A stretch of DNA of 52,957 nucleotides, from contig NZ_WPZY01000024.1 of NCBI RefSeq assembly GCF_013031405.1, forward strand, positions 1 through 52,957, read 5' to 3'. A program made the position numbers and the translations under genes. Source of the stretch: Ruegeria sp. HKCCD8929 (GTDB lineage: Bacteria > Pseudomonadota > Alphaproteobacteria > Rhodobacterales > Rhodobacteraceae). The notes under the pieces were generated by a model. It had not been told where the DNA came from. It searched no databases and was given only the letters and a program-made list of their open reading frames with translations. This document shows, piece by piece, positions 33,414-41,950 of the stretch (position 1 is the first letter of the stretch; the number at the start of each line of letters is the position of its first letter).

Positions 33414-35093
33414 ATGAAGCCACCACTGATGTACTTGCCGATTGCAGTATCGGAATCCGGTTTTTATGAGGGGTTCTCGAAAGCGGTAGCGTTGTCTGCC
33501 AAGATCCTTGTGGGGCTGCTTGTGGTCTGGGCGGTGGCATTCCCAGATAATGCCGCAGAAACCCTCGGAGCGCTCAATACCTTCATTTTGGGCAGCTTCA
33601 ACTACTGGTACGTCTACGCGGTGGGGTTCTTTTTAGTGCTTTGCCTTGCATTGGCAGCCCTGCCCGCGTCCGGTCGCCTTCGGTTGGGTCAGGACCACGA
33701 AAGGCCGGAGTTCTCGAATTTTTCCTGGTTTTCGATGATGTTCAGCGCGGGCATCGGAATTGGTATGCTGACCTTTGCATCCGCGGAACCGATCTATCAC
33801 TTCCAGAACAATCCGAATATCATTATGGGTGATGTCGCTGCGGCGTCCGCCGAGTCCGTGCGTTCGGCCTATGTCTGGTCCTTTGCGCATTGGGGGCTCT
33901 CCGCCTGGGGCGCTTATGCGATAGCCGGTCTGGCGCTTGCCTATTTCTCGTACCGCCGGGACTTGCCTTTGACGATCCGTACTGCGCTCATACCGCTGTT
34001 TGGAAAGGCGCTTTCCGGACCTCTGGGACATGTGATCGATGTTGTGGCGGTGGTCGCTACCGTGCTTGGCGTGTCTCAGACCCTGGGCTTTGGAGTTGAG
34101 CAGTTTGTCGCCGGCCTTGCGCGTATCGGCGTCGGCGATTGGCTCCTGGTAACTGGCGCAGATGGCGCACAGAAGGCTTCGGTTGCGGCAATCATCGTTG
34201 CGCTTTTGGTCATCATGGGTGGCTCAACCTTGTCGGCACTCTCGGGCGTCGGAAAAGGGATCAAGTGGCTTTCAAATACCAACATGGGTCTGAGCTTCTT
34301 CCTGTTGGCGTTCTTTCTTTTCTTCGGGTCGACTCTGTTCAGCCTCAAGGCGTTCTTTGTCGGCATATTCGACTATCTGATCGCTCTGCCGAGTATCAGT
34401 TTTACCGTCTGGTCCGATGACGGCACGGAAGCCGGCGCGGCGCTGGCAGGCTGGCAAGGCGGATGGACAGTGTTTTACTGGGCCTGGTGGATTGCGGTAA
34501 CCCCATTCACGGGCCTCTTCCTGGCCAAGATTTCGCGGGGACGTACCGTACGTGAGTTCATTCTCGGCGCGATGATCATTCCTGCAGTCATGTGCTTCGT
34601 CTGGTTTTCCTTTGTCGGCGGCACGGCGATAGACCTTGAACTCAATGGTGCCGCGGAAAACTCCATTCTTGGCGCCAGGATCTCTGATCAGCTTTACGCG
34701 ACGCTGGCCGTTTTGCTTACTGACGGGTTGACCTGGGCGTTCTCGGTAATCGTTGTTATTCTTCTGCTAACCTACCTGGTTACGTCTGCCGACTCTGCGG
34801 TTCTGATCATCAACACGATCAACGCCGCCGGCGATGACAGCCCGAAAGGCCGCGTGCACATCATCTTCTGGGGCGTCGCGATGGCCCTGGTTGTTGGTGC
34901 TCTGCTTGTAATCGGTGGACTGGGAGCGATCCAGACAGCGATGGTTATCGCCGCTCTTCCTTTCAGCCTGGTGATGGTCCTGATGGGGATTTCTCTGATC
35001 AAAGCCATCTACAATGACAGCCGCAGGATGGCGAGTGGTGTCCCGGCGACGGCCGAGTTAGCTCCTGCGACCGTCGATGTATCTGCGGAATAA
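33414..35093 (+). CDS. BCCT-family (betaine/carnitine/choline) transporter
   Basis: This 559-residue inner-membrane transporter has about 12 hydrophobic segments. The family signature is clear: FSAGIGIGMLTFASAEPIYHF, then the Trp-rich stretch VWSFAHWGLSAWGAYAIAGLALAYF and YRRDLPLTIRTALIPLFG. WAWWIAVTPFTGLFLAKISRGRTVREF and YLVTSADSAVLIINTI follow. It imports quaternary ammonium or sulfonium compounds such as glycine betaine, choline, carnitine or DMSP, driven by sodium or protons. No long C-terminal osmosensing tail is present, which favours nutrient uptake. It overlaps nothing and is followed 28 bases later by a betaine-type binding protein. Confidence 0.95.
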   Translation: MKPPLMYLPIAVSESGFYEGFSKAVALSAKILVGLLVVWAVAFPDNAAETLGALNTFILGSFNYWYVYAVGFFLVLCLALAALPASGRLRLGQDHERPEFSNFSWFSMMFSAGIGIGMLTFASAEPIYHFQNNPNIIMGDVAAASAESVRSAYVWSFAHWGLSAWGAYAIAGLALAYFSYRRDLPLTIRTALIPLFGKALSGPLGHVIDVVAVVATVLGVSQTLGFGVEQFVAGLARIGVGDWLLVTGADGAQKASVAAIIVALLVIMGGSTLSALSGVGKGIKWLSNTNMGLSFFLLAFFLFFGSTLFSLKAFFVGIFDYLIALPSISFTVWSDDGTEAGAALAGWQGGWTVFYWAWWIAVTPFTGLFLAKISRGRTVREFILGAMIIPAVMCFVWFSFVGGTAIDLELNGAAENSILGARISDQLYATLAVLLTDGLTWAFSVIVVILLLTYLVTSADSAVLIINTINAAGDDSPKGRVHIIFWGVAMALVVGALLVIGGLGAIQTAMVIAALPFSLVMVLMGISLIKAIYNDSRRMASGVPATAELAPATVDVSAE

Positions 35094-35121
35094 AACTTGC
35101 AAGTTACGAAAGGACTTCGAA

Positions 35122-36078
35122 ATGAAAGCGCGTAAATCATTTGCGGCGATCTGTGTGGCGTCCGCGGTAACTGTCACTTCCACTGCCTGGGCTGCTGACA
35201 TGGTCATTGGCGTCCCGAACTGGCCATCAGGACAGGCAACGGCTCATGTGCTAAAGGCTGCTCTTGAAGACAGATTGAGCCTTGATGTCGAACTGCGAGA
35301 CAGCACCAATGCCGCAATGTTCGCAGCCATGGATGCCGGGACAATGCATGTCCACCCCGAAGTGTGGCTACCCAGCCTTGATTACCTCAGACGGGAATAT
35401 GTCGATGGCAGGAAGACGGTTAAGGTAAAGGCAAGCGGCCCAAAGGGAACGCAGGGAATGTGCGTGACCAAAGGCACCGCAGAACGCACGGGCATCACTG
35501 ATCTCAAGGAACTGTCAAACCCCGAGATGGCCAGAAAATTCGATGCCGATGGCGATGGAAATGGCGATGTCTGGATCGGGGCCGAAGGTTGGACATCGAC
35601 CCTGATTGAACAAATCCGCGCACGTTCATACCGGTATGACCGGACGATGAACCTCCTGATTATGGATGAGGGCGACGCGCTTGCGGCACTGGACACGGCG
35701 GAGGATCAGGACAAGAATGTCGTATTCTATTGCTATGCACCGCACTACATGTTCGAGATCCACGACCTCGTGATGTTGAACGAGCCACCGCATGAGAGTT
35801 CGAAATGGTTGATCTTGCCACCGACCGAAGTCCCCGGTTGGCTGGAGAAATCGACCGCTGGTGTCGCTTGGGATACCGATGATCTCCATATCAGCTACGC
35901 AACCGCATTAGAGACAGCGCAGCCCGACGCCGTCGCAATGCTGAGCAAGGTATCTCTGGAAACTGACACATTGTCCGAATGGACCTATGCACTAGCCGTC
36001 GAAAACCAGGATCCGTCTGCCTTTGCTGCCAAGTGGATTGAAGATAATGTCACAACTGTGGACAGTTGGTTCCAATAG
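35122..36078 (+). CDS. Glycine-betaine/proline-type ABC substrate-binding protein (OpuAC)
   Basis: This 318-residue protein has a Sec signal peptide (MKARKSFAAICVASAVTVTSTAWAAD, cut near residue 25). It has the OpuAC-type fold with MVIGVPNWPSGQATAHVLKAAL, DAGTMHVHPEVWLPSL and the aromatic-rich VVFYCYAPHYMFEIHDL. These are regions that form the Trp/Tyr box for quaternary amines in this family. ATG at 35122 was chosen for AAAGGACTT upstream. No ATPase or permease partner is in the window. Pairing with a BCCT transporter is unusual, and the ABC partner may be elsewhere or lost to the insertions that follow. Confidence 0.9.
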   Translation: MKARKSFAAICVASAVTVTSTAWAADMVIGVPNWPSGQATAHVLKAALEDRLSLDVELRDSTNAAMFAAMDAGTMHVHPEVWLPSLDYLRREYVDGRKTVKVKASGPKGTQGMCVTKGTAERTGITDLKELSNPEMARKFDADGDGNGDVWIGAEGWTSTLIEQIRARSYRYDRTMNLLIMDEGDALAALDTAEDQDKNVVFYCYAPHYMFEIHDLVMLNEPPHESSKWLILPPTEVPGWLEKSTAGVAWDTDDLHISYATALETAQPDAVAMLSKVSLETDTLSEWTYALAVENQDPSAFAAKWIEDNVTTVDSWFQ

Positions 36079-36388
36079 CCGTGAAACGGGACCGTGTTGC
36101 ACGGATCATAAATGAGGCGAATTCGCCCCTTACCCCATGACTTCAGAAGACGCGTTCATATTCCGCACGACCATCGCTTGTGCAGTGACGTCGGGAGATC
36201 GAGATCGGGACAAGTTAGAAACGTGCATTGCTGCAATTTGGCCCAAGTGCAGCACTAATGGCTATGGGCGAACGGCCTGTATCCGCAGCGTTCGATATGA
36301 ACGTCGCCTGCCGAAGCACTGGTGTCCTGGGATCTATCGGGGCCATGCGCAGCCGACACAATATGAGCGCCAGTGAGCCTCCCCAACT
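36079..36388. other. Spacer between OpuAC gene and IS3 remnant
   Basis: About 310 bases with only short frames lacking family motifs. It ends at a TGAACTGGTCCACCG sequence near 36388 that is probably the left end of the IS3-type remnant. Nothing else could be supported. Confidence 0.35.
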
Positions 36389-36429
36389 GAACTGGTCCAC
36401 CGTTATGTTTAGGAAACGGAGGACCACGA

Positions 36430-36588
36430 ATGGCAAACAAGAGACCGAAGCCCGAAGAGATTGTCTCGAAGTTACGGCAGGTTGAAGTTCTGATGGGGCA
36501 AGGCATGTCCCGTCTTGATGCGATCAGGCAGATCGGCGTTGTTGAACAAACCTATTACCGCTGGCGCAAAAAGTACGGCGGAATGGGC
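36430..36588 (+). pseudogene. IS3-type orfA, truncated after 53 codons
   Basis: The N-terminus KRPKPEEIVSKLRQVEVLMGQGM and RQIGVVEQTYYRWRKKYGGMG is the helix-turn-helix orfA of a common IS3-family group. Homology ends abruptly after GGMG at 36588; the remaining frame to 36690 is unrelated. The orfB is missing. A second, differently broken copy of the same orfA type lies at 50897. Confidence 0.78.
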
Positions 36589-36821
36589 ATCCTGCCGCTT
36601 CGATCTCCAAGCGCCACGTTTTCACCAGTACAATTTGCCGCCGCCATTACAAGCCTCCAGATCGGAGTGTTTAGCGCATTTTTGGATTGAAACCGAAACG
36701 GAGCGCAGCTTTCCGATACGGATGGCGTCAAGAGCAGTGCCAAAATCACCTACTGTTCGAGGCCGATTAGAGCCTCGATCAGAAGCCAATTCAAGATAGG
36801 CCGAGAAATGATGTCACGGTA

Positions 36822-36938
36822 CCCTTAATTGCTGGACGCTGGTTCTAAAAGGTCGAGCAAAATCAGTTCCAATTTGTGCCTTTGATTTCTGGACTGTGTC
36901 CTTAATTGCCGGACTGTGCCCTTAATTCCAAGACCGTG
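36822..36938 (+). repeat. Degenerate CCTTAATTGCCGGAC repeats
   Basis: Three recognisable units (36822, 36899, 36919) and a weaker one near 36879 share the core CCTTAATT-(G/C)C-GGAC. The last ones are spaced by 20 bases (GGACTGTGTCCTTAATTGCC then GGACTGTGCCCTTAATTCCA). Multiple short terminal repeats like this are typical of IS21-family ends, so this may be an IS21 scar, but that is inference. The interval from 36589 to here holds no recognised gene. Confidence 0.45.
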
Positions 36939-36999
36939 CATTCTGGGGATAAGTCGACGCAAGCCGGATGGTGCAGTGCTGTCTGGGCGGTCGAACGCC

Positions 37000-37460
37000 A
37001 CAGTTCCGCGTCGATCGGCATGCCGGTTTACAATGCGGGTGAAGCCTTGGGAAAGCTCCAGAGATCGGTGTTTCTGTGTGACTATTTTGGACGGCCAGCC
37101 TTCCGGCAAGAAATCCAGCGGCTCCTGAGCCAAATCGAATCCATGCACACGCTGCAACGCGCCATCCACGCGGGCCCGATCTCACCACGCCGAGGCCGGA
37201 CGCGCGAACAAATGGCCGCCATCTCCGGCGCACTCACACTGCTCACAAACATCGTCATCGCCTGGAATGCGCATCAATACGAACGGACCACCAAACGCCC
37301 TGATTGGGACCGCCCCAAATACCATATGCGCCACATCGCCCCGATCGCGCACGCTCATATCAACCTCAAAGGCACGATTACCTTTGATCTTGAGCAGCGT
37401 AAAAATCCGGACCAGAATGAAGGACAAGAACCACAAAATGCAGCAAACGAACGCCACTGA
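37000..37460 (+). pseudogene. tnpA: Tn3-family transposase (TnpA), C-terminal fragment
   Basis: From about 37000 the frame reads the extreme C-terminus of Tn3-type TnpA: YNAGEALGKLQRSVFLCDYFG, then HTLQRAIHAGPISPRRGR, EQMAAISGALTLLTNIVIAWN and MRHIAPIAHAHINLKGT. Only the last 145 of roughly 1000 residues remain. The catalytic DDE part is gone except for the terminal region. A 38-base terminal repeat follows at 37532. The fragment is the right end of a transposon whose body has been lost or replaced by the IS debris to its left. Confidence 0.85.
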
Positions 37461-37531
37461 GGACCAGATCCAATAAAATCAAAGACTTAGCTGAATTTTT
37501 GCATTAAAAGCCATTCAAAAACAACTACTTG

Positions 37532-37569
37532 CTTATGCAACATACCGCAGCTTCGTTACGATAACCCCC
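37532..37569 (-). repeat. 38-bp Tn3-family terminal inverted repeat
   Basis: Read inward from 37569 on the minus strand, the sequence begins GGGGGTTATCGTAACGAAG and ends TAAG after exactly 38 bases. That is the hallmark length and end composition of Tn3-family repeats. It lies 72 bases after the tnpA stop. The mate end was not found in the window. Confidence 0.7.
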
Positions 37570-37664
37570 GGTAGGAGCGGGTGCAAATGCGCGACATGAC
37601 ACCGGATAAGACGGCAGTGGTCCGAATGCATAAGATGGCTCAGGCTGGGCTTGCTCTCGTTGCG

Positions 37665-38978
37665 TTAGTCCAGCTCGGTGAAGGCAGCTGTGTTTTGAGA
37701 GCGGGTTGAACTACCGGACCAGACCGGATTTAGGTGGTTCAGTTGCAGGTTACGACGCGAGCGGCGGGTATCACGGTACAAACGAAGGCGCGTGGCTGAG
37801 AACCCGGAACGTAACGCGCGCCAGTTCGCGGTGGTCTCCTCTGTCTTCGCCCCAAACCGGGCCTTGCCGATTGAAGTCATCCCATCGAGTAGCACCGAGA
37901 AGCTTTGTTCTGGTGCGTCGGGATAGTGTTTCTTCCACTCGGAAAACGCGGTCGTCACAGCCGTCAAATCACGGCGCGAGATGGCTTTGCTAAACTTATG
38001 CGCGGTGTACCATTCGGTTTGGAAAGCGCGCGCTTTCAAGGCCACCAGCAATGATGCTGCGCGCGCCGAAAACGCCCTGATCGCTATTGCGATGAATGCG
38101 CCCAGACCCAGCGCAAACCAAAGCACTTTGGACAGGTGCCATGCTTTTGCATCTTCTACTCTGCCAGAAACTGCGCCGTGAATGGACACATCAATGGCGG
38201 GAACGGTCGCGGTTTCCAGCTGTCCAGTCTCGATGTTGAACCAATCGAGCGACAAACCCGGCAGTGCGGCGGTCCCTTCGGTTTGAGCAACATAGGTGTT
38301 TGTCTCCGCGCGCGTACCTAGCAGCAGACCGCGGTCCTCTTTCTCATCGATTTGGGGGTCCTTGGGGTAGGCGCGAAGGCTGTCTCCGTCAGGCGCGGGG
38401 GTTAGGCGAGGGATCATGATTGGCGAGGTGCCGGTGATTTTTGCTGTAATGGTCCTCGTCACGGCTCCACCGACAGCTAGGCCGGTATCTCCGTCAATCT
38501 GTTGTTGAAGTTCGAACCCACTGGCGATTATCAGCGGATCGAGCCCAGATGCCCCTTCTGGGATGGTGGCGACGAAGGTCAGTTCAGGAAGGGGGTCAGT
38601 GAATGTCACAGGCTCATTTGTTTTTGGGTTGGCATAGGTGATCGTTACGTCGTCTGGCAGCAGGGTATAGCTGCCGCCCGCGAGCGGGTAGAGGCGATAG
38701 TTGCGGCGTACGCCCGACCATGTTTCACCGTCGACATTTTCGCTGATCGGCCCCGTGGAACGCTCTGGCTGGCGGACCAGCAGTGACGGAAGTTCAACAG
38801 CTGGAAAGACCGGCGGTTCGGGCATCCATGTCGGCACAAGGATTGAAATGCGCAGCAGCAGCGGCTGACCGATGGTTGTGCTGTCGCTTTCCAACTCGGC
38901 TGTCACGCGCGGGACTTGTGCGGTGGCGATGCTGGCAGCAAAGCACAGGAAGGGTATCGCAATCAGAGTACGGATCAT
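37665..38978 (-). CDS. batD: BatD-like envelope protein
   Basis: This 437-residue protein has a Sec signal (MIRTLIAIPFLCFAASIATAQ) and a periplasmic beta-rich region with repeated Ig-like segments (residues 22-275). One transmembrane helix lies near 287-305 (LWFALGLGAFIAIAIRAF), with a cytoplasmic tail after it. This is the BatD layout of the Bat (aerotolerance) operons. The tail has the typical WYTAHKFSKAIS/AFSEWKKHYPD helices. It is the last gene of the moxR operon, its start overlapping the batB stop by four bases. Role: presumed membrane partner of the VWA proteins; molecular activity unknown. Confidence 0.82.
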   Translation of the reverse strand: MIRTLIAIPFLCFAASIATAQVPRVTAELESDSTTIGQPLLLRISILVPTWMPEPPVFPAVELPSLLVRQPERSTGPISENVDGETWSGVRRNYRLYPLAGGSYTLLPDDVTITYANPKTNEPVTFTDPLPELTFVATIPEGASGLDPLIIASGFELQQQIDGDTGLAVGGAVTRTITAKITGTSPIMIPRLTPAPDGDSLRAYPKDPQIDEKEDRGLLLGTRAETNTYVAQTEGTAALPGLSLDWFNIETGQLETATVPAIDVSIHGAVSGRVEDAKAWHLSKVLWFALGLGAFIAIAIRAFSARAASLLVALKARAFQTEWYTAHKFSKAISRRDLTAVTTAFSEWKKHYPDAPEQSFSVLLDGMTSIGKARFGAKTEETTANWRALRSGFSATRLRLYRDTRRSRRNLQLNHLNPVWSGSSTRSQNTAAFTELD

Positions 38979-40495
38979 GTGCCCTTCTCGCTATTGTCGT
39001 AAAGGAACCGGTTGCGCAGGAAATTCCCCATCTCGGTATCGATGCTGTCGATCCATTGGTCAGGAGATAGCGCCGTTGCCTCGTCCATGGGTGCGTCGAC
39101 CTGCGTGGTCGCGCCGCGCTGAGCTTCGTTGTCGAAGGTCATGTCGTCAGCGCCGATGCCACTTTCCTCGCCAGTGTCGGATTGCTCGCGAGTAGTTTCG
39201 ACCTGTTCGGCGATGGCCCAGGCGATCTCGGCGTTTTTAGCGGCGGCGGGAAATGCAGGCTGGCGGTCTAGCGCGGTTTCAAAGGCCCGCGCACCGGCGC
39301 GGTATTCACGGTTGCCGATCCGTGCCAGACCTTCGGAAAAGGCTGCCTCGGCACTCTCTAACCCAGTAAATACTTCTGCTGCTTCCTCATAGCGGCCCGC
39401 GCGCAACAATGCGTGACCCTTCCACATCGGATCGGTGAACAAGTCGGCGGCTTGTGCGAACTCCTTGTTTCGAAAGGCAATCTGGCCTTGTTGATCGGGT
39501 GTCAGAAACCAATCTTGCCATCCATCGGCCTGCGCGCTGCCCGGCATCTGAAGCGTAGTGATGACAGCGAGGGTGGTACCCCAGCGCATGGTCCAGCCCC
39601 GGCGGAACCACAGCAGCGCAATGAATGCAGCAGGCCACAGCAGCAACCAGCCGCGATCATCCCAATCCAAACGCTCATCGTCCATCTGCGCCGCTTGTTG
39701 CGTCGAGGTTAGCTGCCGTTCGATCTGCGTGATGTCCCGGTCATCGGCAGTTAATCCAACAGCCGAGACACCTGAGAGCCCCGCGATTTGGGCGGGGATT
39801 TGCCCGGAAGGCACGGCAACCAACATCGCCACCGGCGGCTGTGCGGGGTCGTCTTTCGTGAAAGCCGCAACCGTGGCCGGATCAAGATCGTCCAGCACAA
39901 AGAGGATCGCCCCGGGCGTTTCTGCAACATTCAAGATTTCGCGCGCCATATCCAATGCGGCAGCGGCATCATCCCCTTCAACCGGCATCACCTTGGGGTT
40001 CAGCCCTTGCAACAGCGGGCGCAGGATATCGGGGTCTTCGGTTAGTGGTGCCACCCGATGCGCGGTGCCTGCATAAGCTACGAGCGCCGTGCGCCCACCG
40101 GCCCGCGCAGCGATCAGGTCAAGGATCTTGAACCTTGCGCGATCCAACCTGGAGGGCGCCAGGTCGGCTTCCTCCATCGAAGGCGTCACCTTGAGCGCCA
40201 CCACAAGTGGAGCGGTTTCCGCGATCAGCGGGTTGGGGATACGGCTCCATGAAGGACCAGCCGCGGAGAGTGCAAGCAGACTCAGACAGAGCATGACGCT
40301 GTCGATAGGTTGAACACGCCGTCGGGTGTTTGAACCGACCTGCAGCGCCTCAGCCAAATGCGGGGCGATATGCGGGGTGTCATGTCTGTCCTGCTTGGGA
40401 CGTGGCCGTGCAATGTACCAAAGCAGCCCAACAACCGGCAAAAGCAACAACCAAACAGGGCGAAGGAAGTGGAAGGCATCAAAAAAACTGGTCAT
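38975..40495 (-). CDS. batB: BatB-like VWA and TPR protein
   Basis: This 506-residue protein has an N-terminal membrane segment pair (FLRPVWLLLLPVVGLLWY and a second near 60-80), then a von Willebrand A domain and another hydrophobic segment (residues 305-320). TPR-like repeats follow (FAQAADLFTDPMWKGHALLRAG, YEEAAEVFTGLES, YRAGARAFETALDRQPAF). It is a fusion of BatB and BatC functions. The metal-ion site is altered: the expected Asp-x-Ser-x-Ser reads LKVTPSM, with Lys in place of Asp, so divalent-metal binding is doubtful. ATG at 40495 overlaps the previous stop. Confidence 0.83.
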   Translation of the reverse strand: MTSFFDAFHFLRPVWLLLLPVVGLLWYIARPRPKQDRHDTPHIAPHLAEALQVGSNTRRRVQPIDSVMLCLSLLALSAAGPSWSRIPNPLIAETAPLVVALKVTPSMEEADLAPSRLDRARFKILDLIAARAGGRTALVAYAGTAHRVAPLTEDPDILRPLLQGLNPKVMPVEGDDAAAALDMAREILNVAETPGAILFVLDDLDPATVAAFTKDDPAQPPVAMLVAVPSGQIPAQIAGLSGVSAVGLTADDRDITQIERQLTSTQQAAQMDDERLDWDDRGWLLLWPAAFIALLWFRRGWTMRWGTTLAVITTLQMPGSAQADGWQDWFLTPDQQGQIAFRNKEFAQAADLFTDPMWKGHALLRAGRYEEAAEVFTGLESAEAAFSEGLARIGNREYRAGARAFETALDRQPAFPAAAKNAEIAWAIAEQVETTREQSDTGEESGIGADDMTFDNEAQRGATTQVDAPMDEATALSPDQWIDSIDTEMGNFLRNRFLYDNSEKGT

Positions 40496-41472
40496 GCCTG
40501 CCTCCGAAACCGTGAAGCGAGCAGAGCTACAAGCGTAGCTATGCCCAGCAAGGCGGCGAGCAGACTTGCCACCCAAACGAGCGAAAAGGTCGGGCGATAG
40601 CTGGTTTCTTCGACGATACGCGGGGCCATGGCGTCGATCTGGTCATAGACCTGCGAAAGGGCAGAACTGTCATCGGCATAAAAGAATGCGCCGCCTGTGC
40701 GGGTGGCGATATCCTCCAGTGCGGTCAGATCGACGCGGTCCTCACCGGCCCCTTCAGGGTCACCTACGCCGATAGTCTGGATGACGACGCCCTTGTCAGC
40801 GGCAATCTCTGCCGCGTTCACTGGCGAGACGCGGCTGTTGGTGTCCGCACCGTCGCTGAGTAGAACGATCAGACGCTCTTCGACTTCGCTGCTGTCGAAC
40901 ATGCGGATCGCCAGACCGATTGCATCTCCGATGGCCGTGTTCGGCCCGGCCATACCCACTTGTGTCTGATCAAGGAACCCTTCAAGGCTTTGCAGATCTT
41001 CGGTGAAAGGGGCCTGTACAAATGCCCGCGTGCCGAAGACGATCAGGGCCATGCGGTCGCCGTCACGCTCGGTGATGAAGGTCTTAAGTACATCGCGGAC
41101 AGCGACCAGCCGTTGCACCCTTTGCCCTTTTTCACCAATGAAGTCCCGCTGGTCCATGGAACCCGAGATATCGAGGGCAAGCACAACATCGCGGGCGGAT
41201 TTTTCGATCACGATGGGATCGCCCAACCGCTGAGGTTGTGCCAGACCGATCACGATCATTGTCCAGACGAGGAGTGCAGCGATCATCTGAACGCGATTCC
41301 GGTGCAGAACCGTCGCGCCCGCCTGCGGCGCTGCGCCCGTTGCTTCCGTCAGCTGTCGGAAAAAGGGGGTTCGGATTGCCACAACCTCCTCGCGGTGTGG
41401 CGGCAGGAACCGCCAGACCAGCCAGGGCAATGGCAAAAGCAGCAAGAGCCAGGGATGCAGCAACGTGATCAC
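40492..41472 (-). CDS. batA: BatA-like VWA protein
   Basis: This 326-residue protein is a von Willebrand A domain between two membrane segments (residues 5-22 and 300-320). The MIDAS is complete: LALDISGSMDQRD (Asp-x-Ser-x-Ser), the Thr in GPNTAIGDAIG and Asp in VLLSDGADTN. Such proteins are substrates or effectors of MoxR-type AAA+ ATPases and bind partner proteins through a metal-bridged acidic residue. It starts one base after the DUF4381 stop. Unlike the neighbouring BatB-like protein it keeps an intact metal site, so this pair probably has one metal-dependent and one structural VWA. Confidence 0.87.
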   Translation of the reverse strand: MITLLHPWLLLLLPLPWLVWRFLPPHREEVVAIRTPFFRQLTEATGAAPQAGATVLHRNRVQMIAALLVWTMIVIGLAQPQRLGDPIVIEKSARDVVLALDISGSMDQRDFIGEKGQRVQRLVAVRDVLKTFITERDGDRMALIVFGTRAFVQAPFTEDLQSLEGFLDQTQVGMAGPNTAIGDAIGLAIRMFDSSEVEERLIVLLSDGADTNSRVSPVNAAEIAADKGVVIQTIGVGDPEGAGEDRVDLTALEDIATRTGGAFFYADDSSALSQVYDQIDAMAPRIVEETSYRPTFSLVWVASLLAALLGIATLVALLASRFRRQA

Positions 41473-41473
41473 C

Positions 41474-41950
41474 TCAGACCTCTTGCTTTGGTGGTTTATG
41501 AGTTACGATCCAGTCGCGCGCCAACTGGGTCAGCGCTGGAGATGCCGGGACCGGGCGGTAGGGCGCTTGCGCGACTATTCGGCCGGGGCCATTTGAAAAC
41601 CGGTCACCACCCATGGTTTGATCGAGAAAGCGCAGCCAATCCTTGCCGGTCAATCCAGCAACATCGCCGCGTGGAAATCCGGTTAATGCGGTGCGGCGCA
41701 GGATTTCGGCAACACAAGCTGGATCATCCCCTGCACCAGCCAGCGCGCCCAAAGCTGCACGGCGATAGGCGTTGGCATGACGGTGCTTAATGGCCCGACG
41801 GGTTAGCCAACCGACTAGCAAGGCAAGTGCCAGCCCCAGCCAAATCCATCCAATGGTTTGCGGCATCATCGAGATTGGCGCAGGTTCCGGAGCAGGCTCC
41901 AACAGGTCGATCAGTTCGACAAGGTTGAGACCTTGCAGATCCGGGTTCAT
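41474..41950 (-). CDS. DUF4381 membrane protein
   Basis: This 158-residue protein has one transmembrane helix at about residues 33-50 (GWIWLGLALALLVGWLTRRA). A cytoplasmic helical region (ANAYRRAALGALAGAGDD, VAEILRRTALTGFPRGDVAGLTGKDWLRFLD) follows, the DUF4381 pattern found between DUF58 and batA genes. ATGA overlap with the DUF58 gene. It is probably a scaffold joining the VWA proteins. Confidence 0.82.
   Translation of the reverse strand: MNPDLQGLNLVELIDLLEPAPEPAPISMMPQTIGWIWLGLALALLVGWLTRRAIKHRHANAYRRAALGALAGAGDDPACVAEILRRTALTGFPRGDVAGLTGKDWLRFLDQTMGGDRFSNGPGRIVAQAPYRPVPASPALTQLARDWIVTHKPPKQEV

Noticed and set aside
36822..36938. CRISPR-like repeat array
   Set aside because: Repeats are short, degenerate and directly adjoining without unique spacers, and no cas gene is present.
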